From the NCBI GenBank assembly GCA_022711465.1, contig JAKLEZ010000001.1:248001-312000 (forward strand): a DNA stretch of 64,000 bases, written 5' to 3'. Each line of letters begins with the position of its first letter. Positions within the stretch are counted from its first letter, which is position 1. Source of the DNA: Planctomycetota bacterium. GTDB lineage: Bacteria > Planctomycetota > Phycisphaerae > UBA1845 > PWPN01. The notes beneath the pieces were generated by a model. The model saw nothing but the letters and a program-made list of their open reading frames with translations, did no database searches and was not told the origin of the DNA. Of the stretch, positions 8,541 to 16,333 are shown piece by piece. The position numbers were made by a program, and so were the translations under genes.

Positions 8541-9968
8541 ATGGCAATGACAATTGGTATGAACTCTGCGTCTTTCAAGATCCTCTCCGCGATCTCCAGA
8601 ATCCAACAGGAGCAGTCAACCACTATGCAGAGGTTGGCGACCAATCACAAGATCAACAAGGGATCGGATGATCCGGCCGGCCTGATCGCGCTCAACGCGT
8701 TGAACGCCGAGCTGGTCTCGATCAACACGGCCATTGAAAGCAATCAGCGCACTCAGTCTCTGCTTGACGTCGCCGACAATACCCTGACCGAGGTTGCCAC
8801 CCTGACCTCCGAGATCGAGCGCATGGTTCTGGAGGCCCGGGGTTCGAGCGTCTCGACCGAGGAGAAGATGGCCTACCAGGCCCAGATTGACCAGTCGATC
8901 GCCTCGATTGACCGCCTGATCAACAAGGCCGAGTTCAACGGGGAGAAGATCTTCAACGGCGAGAACCGGATCAACGCCTACACCAACAGTTCGCCGTCCA
9001 TCAAGGACATCCGGGTGTACGCCCGCGATCCCAATCAGAGCGGCAACGTCTCGCTGTCTCTGAATGTGACCGCGGCGGCCACTTATGCGTATGCCGCGTC
9101 GGCCACTGCCGCCAGCTCCGTGACCTTGTCGGCCACGACGGTGCTGCAGATCACCGGCAAGCTCGGCACCGCGACGATCACGCTGTCGGCCGGGCTGACC
9201 AGTGCCCAGCAGCGTGCGGCGATCAATGCCCAGAAGGAAGTGACCGGGGTGAGCGCCATCGTCGGCACGGGAGCCAGCAAGAGACTGATTTTCATGTCCA
9301 CGACCAAGGGTTCCGACTCGTTCGTGGCGGTGTCCAAGATCAACGGCGCCGTCAAGCTGGACGGCACGAATACGACCAAGACTTCGGGCAACGATGCCCA
9401 GGTTCTGGTCAACGGTGAGAAGGCCAATGCCCAGGGCACGAAGGTCTTCGTCAACAGCAACGGCATCAGTCTGAGCTTCAACCTGGCCGTCGACACGGCA
9501 GGGACCACACGGACCATCACTGTGGCGGGTGGTGGTGCCACCTTCCAGCTGGGAACGGACAGCACCACACGAGCCACGATCGGCATGGGTTACCTGAACG
9601 CGCAGGAACTCGGCCAGTACGATCTGGCGACCAACGGCGGCTACCTGAGCACGTTGAAGAGCGGCGGGGCGAACTCGCTGACCGCCACCAACTCCAAGGC
9701 GGTGGAGATTGCCCGGGCGGCCAGTCTGCAGGTTTCGGACATGCAGGCGCGTATCGGGAGTTTCAACAAGTACCAGGTTGGCTCGACGATCAATGCCCTG
9801 GCCGCCGCCCAGGAGGGCATGACCGAGGCTGTCAACCAGATCGACAGTGTGGACTACGCGGCCGAGACGGCCAACCTTGAGCGGCAAACCGCTCTGCTGA
9901 ACGCGGCGATCGCCATGCTGAGCACGGCCAACTCCCAGCAGACCTACGCTCTGGCTCTGCTGCAGTAA
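8541..9968 (+). CDS. fliC: Flagellin
   Basis: This filament subunit is 475 residues when started at 8541, where AAAGGGG lies 7 bases before the ATG. The frame is open further upstream but without homology. The N-terminal D0/D1 helices (GMNSASFKILSAISRIQQEQSTT.., SDDPAGL, then QTSL-like repeats) and C-terminal D1/D0 (VEIARAASLQVSDMQARIG..., YAAETANLERQTALLNAAIAML) are classical. The central part contains one flagellin IN motif (ITGKLGTATITLS...AINAQKEVTGVSA...). The protein would be exported by the flagellar type III system. No other flagellar genes are in the window, so this is an orphan locus. A GCCGATCC stretch at 8460 is a weak candidate for a sigma-28 minus-10 element. Confidence 0.95.
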   Translation: MAMTIGMNSASFKILSAISRIQQEQSTTMQRLATNHKINKGSDDPAGLIALNALNAELVSINTAIESNQRTQSLLDVADNTLTEVATLTSEIERMVLEARGSSVSTEEKMAYQAQIDQSIASIDRLINKAEFNGEKIFNGENRINAYTNSSPSIKDIRVYARDPNQSGNVSLSLNVTAAATYAYAASATAASSVTLSATTVLQITGKLGTATITLSAGLTSAQQRAAINAQKEVTGVSAIVGTGASKRLIFMSTTKGSDSFVAVSKINGAVKLDGTNTTKTSGNDAQVLVNGEKANAQGTKVFVNSNGISLSFNLAVDTAGTTRTITVAGGGATFQLGTDSTTRATIGMGYLNAQELGQYDLATNGGYLSTLKSGGANSLTATNSKAVEIARAASLQVSDMQARIGSFNKYQVGSTINALAAAQEGMTEAVNQIDSVDYAAETANLERQTALLNAAIAMLSTANSQQTYALALLQ

Positions 9969-9976
9969 GCTCTCAC

Positions 9977-10010
9977 CGGCAAGGCGGGCGTTGGCCTGCC
10001 CGCCTTGCCG
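9977..10010 (+). terminator. Perfect 13-bp hairpin just after flagellin
   Basis: The arms at 9977-9989 (CGGCAAGGCGGGC) and 9998-10010 are perfect reverse complements with an 8-base loop. The hairpin begins 9 bp after the flagellin stop. No T-run follows, so it may be a transcript-stabilising hairpin or a factor-dependent terminator. Confidence 0.65.
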
Positions 10011-10150
10011 ATTCCATGCGGGGGCCGGAGGTTTTCCGGAGGGACCGACAGGGGGGACACGACCGCCCCGACGCGAGATCGGGGCAAGGGGGACACGCAG
10101 GGGGAAGTAAGCAACCAGGGGTGCTTTTCGGAGGGGTCTATAGGGGTACG

Positions 10151-10192
10151 CGGGCCGGACGGCTGTTGGGGGAGTCCGGCCCGGTCCTTTTT
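10151..10192 (+). terminator. Rho-independent terminator upstream of the prenyltransferase gene
   Basis: A 10-bp perfect stem, 10151-10160 against 10174-10183, with a 13-base loop, is followed closely by five Ts at 10188-10192. It would end transcription from the flagellin side. The 140 bp before it contain another small hairpin (CCCCGA...TCGGGG near 10067) and two GGGGGACACG copies, so a small RNA or a long structured 3' UTR is possible. Confidence 0.7.
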
Positions 10193-10197
10193 CACGG

Positions 10198-10225
10198 TTG
10201 CATCCTTCGTTCGCCATTCTACACT
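10198..10225 (+). promoter_or_regulatory. Candidate sigma-70 promoter for the prenyltransferase gene
   Basis: TTGCAT at 10198-10203 and TACACT at 10220-10225 are separated by 16 bp. The expected transcription start, near 10232, almost coincides with the ATG at 10234, and no Shine-Dalgarno sequence is present. Together these suggest a nearly leaderless mRNA. Confidence 0.5.
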
Positions 10226-10233
10226 ATCACCCC

Positions 10234-11127
10234 ATGCTGACCTACGTGCGACTGCTTCGACCCGCGGACTGGGTGAAGAACGTTTTCGTGTTCGCCGCCC
10301 TGGTTTTCGGCAACCAGATGGGCAACAGCCGCCAGGTGGCTCTGTCGCTGGCCGCGTTTGCCGCCTTCTGCCTGGCCGCCTCGGCCGGGTACATTCTCAA
10401 CGACATCCTTGACCGCGAGCGTGACGCCCACCATCCGACCAAGAAGAACCGTCCGATCGCCAGCGGTGCGGTCAAGCTTCCCACCGCCGGGGTCACGATG
10501 GTGGTCCTGCTGGCCGCCGCCGCGGTGATCAGCGCGTTTCTTCCGCCGCAGTTCAGATGGGTTCTGGGCGGCTACCTGGCCCTGACCATGTCCTACTCCC
10601 TGGTGCTCAAGCATCGCATGCTCCTGGACGTTCTGGTGATTGCCGTTCTTTTCGTACTGCGAGCCCTTGCCGGCGCCTGTGCCATTGACGTACCGGTGTC
10701 CTTCTGGCTTCTGGTCTGCACGTTCATGCTCTGCCTGTTTCTGGGCTTTGGAAAGCGGCGTTGCGAGATTGCCATGATTGGCGACAGTGATGACCTCATC
10801 GGCCATCGGCCGCTCCTGGTCCGCTACACCCCCGATCTGCTGAACAACCTGTTGAGCACATCGGGCGGCATCGCGATCGTCACCTTTCTGCTCTACATCA
10901 AGGACCACACTCCGCCGCTCTCCACGTTCGACACTCGCAAGGAGTATCTGGGATTCACCCTTCCGCTGGTCATCTACGGCATTTTCCGATACGCCATGCT
11001 CATCGAATTGGGCAAGGTCACCGGGCCCACCGAGCTGTTCATCCGGGACAAGGCCTTTCTGGCCACGGTGATCCTATGGGGCCTGGCCACGGCCGCCATT
11101 CTCTACGGCAGTTTCGGCGTGTTCTGA
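10234..11127 (+). CDS. UbiA-family prenyltransferase (decaprenyl-phosphate phosphoribosyltransferase-like)
   Basis: This 297-residue integral membrane enzyme starts MLTYVRLLRPADWVKNVFVF. The first aspartate-rich motif is NDILDRERDAHHPTKKNRPIASG, the form of NDxxDxxxDxxHPxKxxRPIASG found in decaprenyl-phosphate phosphoribosyltransferase. That enzyme moves phosphoribose onto polyprenyl phosphate in arabinan precursor synthesis. A second polar region with GKRRCEIAMIGD follows, and most other segments are hydrophobic. The exact acceptor and donor are inferred from family resemblance only. It begins just after a strong terminator and has its own promoter. A D-arabinose-type product would fit the presence of GH172-type genes elsewhere in the window, but that link is speculative. 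Confidence 0.82.
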   Translation: MLTYVRLLRPADWVKNVFVFAALVFGNQMGNSRQVALSLAAFAAFCLAASAGYILNDILDRERDAHHPTKKNRPIASGAVKLPTAGVTMVVLLAAAAVISAFLPPQFRWVLGGYLALTMSYSLVLKHRMLLDVLVIAVLFVLRALAGACAIDVPVSFWLLVCTFMLCLFLGFGKRRCEIAMIGDSDDLIGHRPLLVRYTPDLLNNLLSTSGGIAIVTFLLYIKDHTPPLSTFDTRKEYLGFTLPLVIYGIFRYAMLIELGKVTGPTELFIRDKAFLATVILWGLATAAILYGSFGVF

Positions 11128-11129
11128 TA

Positions 11130-11158
11130 TTGCCCGTTCTTGTTCCCGTCCCTACAAT
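11130..11158 (+). promoter_or_regulatory. Candidate sigma-70 promoter for frr
   Basis: TTGCCC at 11130-11135 and TACAAT at 11153-11158 have exactly 17 bp between them. The predicted start near 11165 leaves a 5' leader of about 40 bases with CAGGGAG before the frr ATG. The promoter begins three bases after the prenyltransferase stop. Confidence 0.6.
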
Positions 11159-11206
11159 GGCGGTCATCGATTCTTGGATGATGGGACTATCAGGGAGCCG
11201 AGACGC

Positions 11207-11773
11207 ATGCCTGCTGACGAAATCGAGTTTGAGTGTGAAGAGCTGATGGACAAGGCGGTCAACTTCCTGCGGCAGGAGTTGCGGACGATTCGGACCGGGC
11301 GTGCCTCTCCGGGTCTGGTGGAGCACCTCAAGGTCCCGGTCGAATCGTACGGCTCCACGATGGATCTGCGCGAGCTGGCCAGCATCTCGGTTCCCGAGGG
11401 CAACCTGCTGCTGATCAAGCCCTATGACCCGAGCGTCCTGAAGGACATTGAGCGGGCGATTCAGGCGTCCGAACTTGGCATCACGCCGATGAGTGACGGC
11501 AAGGTGATCCGGCTGCCCGTTCCGCCGCTGTCGGGGGAGCGGCGGCAGAAGCTCCTCGCCCAGGTGCGCAAGCTTGGCGAGAACCAGAAGGTTGCGATCC
11601 GCAACACGCGTCGAGACGCCAATCGTCAGATTGACACCGAGGAGAAGGCCAAGACCATGTCCGAGGATGATGCCGAGAAGACCAAGGAGAGCATCCAGAC
11701 GCTGACGACGAAGTACGAAGGGCAGATCGACAGCCTGGTCACGGCCAAGGCCAAGGAAATCGAGGAGGTCTGA
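11207..11773 (+). CDS. frr: Ribosome recycling factor
   Basis: This is a 188-residue cytosolic protein that, with EF-G, splits the post-termination ribosome. The canonical helix with LRTIRTGRASPGLVEHLKVP is present, then YGS.MDLRELASISVPEGNLL, the beta/alpha domain with NLLLIKPYD, IRLPVPPLSGERRQKL, and VAIRNTRRDANRQID. The length matches the family norm of about 185. The ATG at 11207 was chosen because GGGAG lies about 9 bases upstream and because it gives the usual N-terminus; a TTG at 11174 would add 11 residues without support. In many bacteria frr sits beside pyrH and tsf, but here it is separate. Confidence 0.97.
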   Translation: MPADEIEFECEELMDKAVNFLRQELRTIRTGRASPGLVEHLKVPVESYGSTMDLRELASISVPEGNLLLIKPYDPSVLKDIERAIQASELGITPMSDGKVIRLPVPPLSGERRQKLLAQVRKLGENQKVAIRNTRRDANRQIDTEEKAKTMSEDDAEKTKESIQTLTTKYEGQIDSLVTAKAKEIEEV

Positions 11774-11901
11774 ACTGCCCGGGCGGCCACGGCGTCGCCT
11801 GAGTTGCTGGCAGCGGGTTGCTGCGTTCACGTTTGATCGCGGGGGTGAGATTTCCGGCCCGTCCGGGGCGGAAGGGCGGCGCAAGTTTTGCGCCCCGCCG
11901 G

Positions 11902-11930
11902 TTGCGGCTCCCCTGACGGTCCGGTATACT
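11902..11930 (+). promoter_or_regulatory. Strong candidate promoter with a long leader before the HNH gene
   Basis: TTGCGG at 11902-11907 and TATACT at 11925-11930 are separated by 17 bp. The transcript would carry a leader of about 113 bases before the ATG at 12050. It includes GGTC..GACC and CCGTACGG self-complementary pieces, and an AAGGAGG at 12014-12020, which is 29 bases before the ATG and out of usual range. Confidence 0.6.
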
Positions 11931-12049
11931 TGTGTAAGACGACCTGGTGAAGTCGGTGCGGGACGTCGAAACGTGGTCCCTGAAGACCGGTTGGCTTCGG
12001 GCCGTACGGTCATAAGGAGGGCGAAGTTTTCCCCACCGCGACGGCAACA

Positions 12050-12685
12050 ATGCAGGTGTTCGGTCCGGGAACGGGGCTTGACTGCCATGTCCTGATTCTG
12101 AACCGGCACTATATGGCGATTCGCGTCACGAGCGCGAAGCGGGCATTCTCTCTGCTCTATCGCCACCTAGCCGAGGTGGTCCACGTCGAGGACGGGCGTT
12201 ATCTCTCCTACGATTTCGAGAGTTGGTGCGAGTTGTCCGAGCTGAAGGAGCGGTTCGAGCCGCACCAGTACGACTGGGTGCGGACGGTCCGGTTCAGCCT
12301 GGCGGTGCCTCGGATCATCCGGCTGACGCTGTACGACCGGTTGCCGGCCAAGGATGTCAAGCTGAACCGCCGGAACATCTTTGCCCGGGACGGCAATCGT
12401 TGCCAGTACTGTGGCCGCAAGTTCCCCACCAGCGAGCTCAGTCTGGACCACGTTGTGCCCCGAAGTCAGAACGGCCGGGCGACCTGGGACAATCTGGTCT
12501 GCTGCTGCCTGCAGTGCAATGTCAAGAAAGGCGGCCGGACCCCGGTGCAGGCGGGCATGACGCTGATTGCCCTGCCGGCCAAGCCTCGCCGATCGCCGGC
12601 CCTGACCGTTCAACTCTCGAGCCATCGTTACCGGTCCTGGAAGCAGTTCCTCGACCACGCCTACTGGCATGTAGAACTGAAGTGA
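12050..12685 (+). CDS. HNH endonuclease family protein
   Basis: This 211-residue protein has an N-terminal region of about 110 residues without a recognised fold (VLILNRHYMAIRVTSAKRAFSLLY...). A zinc-containing HNH domain follows: a CQYCGRKF cysteine pair, ELSLDHVVPRSQNG with the catalytic His pair region, TWDNLVCCCLQCNVKKGG with the second cysteine pair, then a short tail. The same layout (VLxLNxxYxPI... plus HNH) is widespread as a stand-alone chromosomal gene in cyanobacteria, planctomycetes and others, and its cellular role is unsettled. It could cut or nick DNA, for example in repair or defence. No methylase or phage gene lies nearby. Confidence 0.85.
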   Translation: MQVFGPGTGLDCHVLILNRHYMAIRVTSAKRAFSLLYRHLAEVVHVEDGRYLSYDFESWCELSELKERFEPHQYDWVRTVRFSLAVPRIIRLTLYDRLPAKDVKLNRRNIFARDGNRCQYCGRKFPTSELSLDHVVPRSQNGRATWDNLVCCCLQCNVKKGGRTPVQAGMTLIALPAKPRRSPALTVQLSSHRYRSWKQFLDHAYWHVELK

Positions 12686-13048
12686 GAAGAGCGGCGGCCG
12701 GCTTCTGGCGGATGCTTGGCGGGGGGTGTGTCTCCGGGAAGCGTGAAGCCGGCTGAAGCCGGTGATGAGGAACGGCTGAACGCGGCCGGCGGCGGACGGG
12801 TCTTCGAACGGTTGGTGGAGGGGCTGGCCTTCCGTGGGGGAAACAGGCAAGGCGGCCTGGTATTGCATCCAGCAGTTATTCTGATGAGCGACGGCGACAG
12901 TGACGGCCCGGCCCGTCAGGGAGTTGCCATCGGCACCCCGTTCGCCGCTCGCGGGTTTCATGAGGTTGGCCTCTGCCTTTGGTGCTTGCGCAACCGATGG
13001 AAGACCGACTGACTGGATATGTGCCCGCAATCCGCGATAATCCAGGGC
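12686..13048 (+). other. Intergenic region without a convincing gene
   Basis: This 363-bp stretch lies between the HNH and DUF362 genes. A 98-codon frame runs through it (12716-13012), but its translation is low-complexity and resembles no protein, so it is not called. A short direct repeat GAAGCCGGCT/GAAGCCGG lies near 12748. Nothing else was recognised. Confidence 0.5.
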
Positions 13049-14263
13049 ATGAGTGTTGTCTCGATCATGGGCTGCGAGAGTTACGACGCCTCGGCGGTCG
13101 AGGAGGCGGTTCGGCGGTCGGTGGAGGACCTTGGCGGCCTGTCGCGGTTTGTGCAGCCGGGCATGCGCGTTCTGCTGAAGCCCAACCTGCTGGCTGCTCG
13201 CGTTCCTGCTGAAGCGACGACGACGCATCCGGCCGTCGTGGCGGCGGTTGCCCGGCTGATCCAGGAGGCCGGGGGCGTGGTCAGCGTGGCCGACAGTCCG
13301 GGCGGGCCGTTCGTCTCGACCCTGCTCAGGAGTGTGTATTCGGCGACCGGCATGGAGCAGGTGGCCGGTGACACCGGCCTGACTCTCAACCACGATTTCA
13401 CGGACACGGAGGTATTCAATCCTTCGGGCAAGCTGCTCAAGCGGGTGCATCTCATCACCGCCGTTGCCCGGGCCGACCTGGTGGTCAACCTGCCGAAGCT
13501 GAAGACGCACGGGCAGATGGTGTACACTGGAGCGGTGAAGAACCTGTTTGGTGCGATCCCGGGCACGGACAAGATCGAGTATCACATGCGTATGGCGGAC
13601 TACGAGACGTTCGCGGACGCGTTGATTGACATCTACCTGGCCACCCGACCGAAGCTGACGCTGATGGATGCCGTCATCGGGATGGAGGGTGCAGGTCCGT
13701 CGGCCGGCGATCCGCGGCATCTCGGTTTCATCCTGGCCAGCGAGGACGCCTTTGCCCTGGACTATGTTGCCCTGAGCCTGGTGGGCGCCGACCCGATGCA
13801 GGTTCCGGTGATGAAGGCTGCGGCGAAGCGAGGTCTTTGTCCGACGAGCCTGGCCGACGTGACGCTTCGCGGTCGTTGCGTGGATGACGTCCGGGTCGAG
13901 CGGTTTGACATGCCGGCGATGGGCGAGATGCTCGCGGTGTCCTGGTCGCAGAGTGCACTCCTCGGGCGGCTGTCGCAGTGGATCAAGGCTCGCCCGGTCT
14001 TTCACCACGCCGTGTGCAGCGGTTGCGCCTTGTGTGCGAGGCATTGCCCGGCGAAGGTCATCACGATGGATGCCGGCAAGCCTACGGCCGATCTCAAGGG
14101 CTGCATTCGCTGCTTCTGTTGTCAGGAACTCTGCCCGTCCAAGGCGATCACGATCCAAAGACTGAGTCCTCCTCTTGCGGCCGTCCTTCGAATAGCCTTC
14201 CTGGGGTTGTCGATGATCTCGTCGAAGCTGCGTAGTTGGAGGAAGAGGCTGCCGGGGAGCTGA
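13049..14263 (+). CDS. DUF362 protein with C-terminal ferredoxin domain
   Basis: This 404-residue protein has a DUF362 domain over roughly the first 290 residues: VLLKPNLL, THPAVVAAVARLIQEAGG, VADSPGG, LVVNLPKLKTHGQMVYTGAVKNLFG, IPGTDK. A ferredoxin-like region follows with two cysteine clusters, CSGCALCARHCP and CIRCFCCQELCP, which would bind two [4Fe-4S] clusters. DUF362/iron-sulfur proteins are cytosolic and their reaction is generally unassigned. I chose the second ATG (13049), giving MSVVSIMGCESYDA, because it aligns with typical family N-termini. An ATG at 13019 would add ten residues. Neither start has a good Shine-Dalgarno site. Confidence 0.9.
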   Translation: MSVVSIMGCESYDASAVEEAVRRSVEDLGGLSRFVQPGMRVLLKPNLLAARVPAEATTTHPAVVAAVARLIQEAGGVVSVADSPGGPFVSTLLRSVYSATGMEQVAGDTGLTLNHDFTDTEVFNPSGKLLKRVHLITAVARADLVVNLPKLKTHGQMVYTGAVKNLFGAIPGTDKIEYHMRMADYETFADALIDIYLATRPKLTLMDAVIGMEGAGPSAGDPRHLGFILASEDAFALDYVALSLVGADPMQVPVMKAAAKRGLCPTSLADVTLRGRCVDDVRVERFDMPAMGEMLAVSWSQSALLGRLSQWIKARPVFHHAVCSGCALCARHCPAKVITMDAGKPTADLKGCIRCFCCQELCPSKAITIQRLSPPLAAVLRIAFLGLSMISSKLRSWRKRLPGS

Positions 14264-14785
14264 GCGGCGTGGTTCGGGGCTCGGGTTCCGGTGTCCCGGC
14301 AGCTGGGGCCGAACCGGGGCGAGGCTCCCGTCCGTGGCCGGTGCAGGGGTGAGTTGCTCGGATTGAGGGTGTTCTTGCCCCTGTCGTCGCCGAGGTACGA
14401 AACGAAGCCAGGGTCACTGGTGGAATCCGCCTTTCCGACCCCGCCGAGGGGATTTGCGGTGCCGTTCGCCGGCAACATGGAGCGCCAAACGAAGCCAACG
14501 CCGTTACCCAGATTCACAAGCACTGCCGGTCTTGAGGGTGATCGACCCTGACGGTGAGTGGGTGGTTGACCGGCAGCGAGGCTGCGCCGGGCTCCGTGGC
14601 AAGAACACCGCGCGTGTCCCGGAGGGAGGCGGGGCAGTGGCGGTTTGGGGGTGGCGAGAGAGGGGGAGAACCGCCGGAGGAACCTGGCGGTGGCCGGTGG
14701 ATAGCGGAAGGCGGCGGGCTCGGATCTCGCGGCGGAATGTCGATTACCGCCTCGCGGCAGACCAGGGTGAGTGTCCGGTGCCGAC
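14264..14785 (+). repeat. Gene-free region with dispersed intergenic repeat modules
   Basis: This 522-bp stretch lies between a plus-strand and a minus-strand gene that converge on it. Internally, AAACGAAGCCA occurs at 14400-14410 and 14487-14497, and GGCAAGAACAC at 14598-14608 is the inverted copy of 14369-14379. Two modules recur, in the same order, in the 42.96-43.06 kb intergenic region: 14482-14500 matches 42974-42992 at 18 of 19 bases, and 14594-14622 matches 43026-43054 at 23 of 29. Frames through it give only short low-complexity peptides. It looks like a degenerate non-coding repeat family; whether it was mobile is unknown. Confidence 0.55.
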
Positions 14786-16297
14786 CTACCTGGTCATGGG
14801 TTTCATGGTCAGCGGATCGCGGAGCGGCAGGTCCTTGAGTGAGCCGGTGGAGAGGGACTGGAGGGTGACGGGATGGTCGGGGTGTCCCTTGAGTATCTCC
14901 TCTCTGGGGCCGACAACGAGGATGACCACCTTGTCGGGTGTGAGGTACTGACCGGCCACGCGCTGGATGTCGGTCTTGGTGAGGGCGTCGATTTTTGGGC
15001 GGTAGTTCTTCCAGTAGTCGGGATCGGAGGCATAGCGTCCGGTGAACTCGTCGTTGGCGAAGGTGGCGGCGATCTGATCGGCGGTGACGAAGTTGTTCGG
15101 GAAGACGTCGATGAAGGATCGCTTGGAGGTATGCAATTCCTGATCGCTGACCGGTTCTGCGGCAATGCGTTTCATTTCGGTCAGGACGATGGAGGTCGCG
15201 AAGGCGACGGTCCGGGCCTTGGTCTGGAAGCCGGCCGCGAAGAAGAGCGGGTAGTACGCTCCTGCCGGGAAGTAGGAGCCGGCGGAGTAGGCCAGTCCCT
15301 CGTCGGATCGAACCCGCTTCATGATGCGCGAGGTGAATCCTCCGCCGCCGAGGATGTCGTTCATCACGGTCACGGCGTAGTAGTCGGGATTATCCCGCCG
15401 GATGCCGGGCAGGAGGACGCCGACGCGGCCCTGGTTGACCTCGGGCTTGTTGACCAGGTAGACACCGGGGGCGGCGAAGGTGGCGTTGGTGGGACATGGT
15501 GGCGCGGTCTTGCCGGTGATGGGCCAGTCCTTGAGGAAGGCGTCGAGTTTGCTGATCATCTCGGCGCGTTCGAAGTCGCCGCTGACCGCGAGGACCATGT
15601 TGGCGGGGTGGAAGAACTGACGGTGGAATGCCACGAGGTCGTCACGGGTGACGGACTCGAGGGAGGCCGCGGTGGCGTGGCGGTTGGTGAAGAACGGCTC
15701 GCCGAATGCCAGGAAGCCGCGTTCGCGCTGCTCGATACTGGCCGAGGCGTCGTTGCGTTCGCGCATGGACTGCAGTTCCTGCTGTTTGAGGAGGGCGAGC
15801 CGGTCCTCCTGGAATCGCGGGGTGGTGAGGATTTGGCGCAGGATGGCGAGGCCCTGGTCGAAGTCCTTGGTCAGGATATTCAGGCGGGCGGACATCTCGG
15901 TACTGGATGCATGCACGGCGAGTTCGGCGGCCAGGAACTCGAGGCGTTCCTCGAGCTGTTCGGCGGTTTGGGATTGGGTGCCGCCCTGGGTGAGCAGATC
16001 GGCGAGGAGGGAGTTCAGCGGCTCCTTGCCGGCGGGGACGGCGTAGGCCGGAGCGCGGACGAGCACCTGCACGGTGATGAGGGGTCGTGAGCGGTCGGGT
16101 ACCAGGTAGGCGACCGGCCCGGCGGCGAGCGGCACGCGGTAGTCAGCGGGAGCCGGCGGATGGTAGACCAGTGGTGGGTAGGTGAGCTTTTCCGGGCGGT
16201 CGGGGATAGTCGTCCTGGTCACGGCGGTGCTGCATCCCACGACGATCAGGGCGAGGCAGCTGGCCAGCAAGCGTGCATTGCGGTGTGGCTGGATCAT
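14786..16297 (-). CDS. M16 family peptidase-like lipoprotein, catalytically inactive partner
   Basis: This 503-residue protein starts with a lipoprotein signal (ALIVVGCS lipobox near residue 22), so it is likely anchored in a membrane facing the periplasm. It has the two-lobed M16 fold: a first domain with LITVQVLVRAPAYAVPAG and LLADLLTQGG, and a second with VNKPEVNQGRVGVLLPGIRRDNPDYYA, NDILGGGGFTSRIMKRVRSDEGLAYS. The HxxEH zinc motif is missing: LLADL stands in its place. The RSDEGLAY signature that contacts substrate is retained. This pattern is that of the non-catalytic half of M16B heterodimers. The active half is the gene immediately upstream on the same strand, 36 bp away. GAGGAA precedes the ATG. 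Confidence 0.9.
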   Translation of the reverse strand: MIQPHRNARLLASCLALIVVGCSTAVTRTTIPDRPEKLTYPPLVYHPPAPADYRVPLAAGPVAYLVPDRSRPLITVQVLVRAPAYAVPAGKEPLNSLLADLLTQGGTQSQTAEQLEERLEFLAAELAVHASSTEMSARLNILTKDFDQGLAILRQILTTPRFQEDRLALLKQQELQSMRERNDASASIEQRERGFLAFGEPFFTNRHATAASLESVTRDDLVAFHRQFFHPANMVLAVSGDFERAEMISKLDAFLKDWPITGKTAPPCPTNATFAAPGVYLVNKPEVNQGRVGVLLPGIRRDNPDYYAVTVMNDILGGGGFTSRIMKRVRSDEGLAYSAGSYFPAGAYYPLFFAAGFQTKARTVAFATSIVLTEMKRIAAEPVSDQELHTSKRSFIDVFPNNFVTADQIAATFANDEFTGRYASDPDYWKNYRPKIDALTKTDIQRVAGQYLTPDKVVILVVGPREEILKGHPDHPVTLQSLSTGSLKDLPLRDPLTMKPMTR

Positions 16298-16333
16298 GGT
16301 TTATTCCTCATCCGAAGAGCCTTTTAACTCTTT

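Noticed and set aside
8616..10217. 533-codon minus-strand open frame opposite flagellin
   Set aside because: The plus strand encodes a clear flagellin with both terminal domains.
12716..13012. 98-codon plus-strand frame in the gap after the HNH gene
   Set aside because: No ribosome binding site or recognisable protein features, and no clear codon bias.
12167..14158. 663-codon minus-strand open frame opposite the HNH and DUF362 genes
   Set aside because: It spans two well-supported genes and the gap between them; its translation is Arg/Gln/His-rich and uninformative, typical of antisense frames in GC-rich DNA.
14122..14523. Minus-strand frame with a peptide reading VGFVWRSMLP
   Set aside because: It lies in the dispersed repeat region and overlaps the end of the DUF362 gene; the peptide is a by-product of the repeat.
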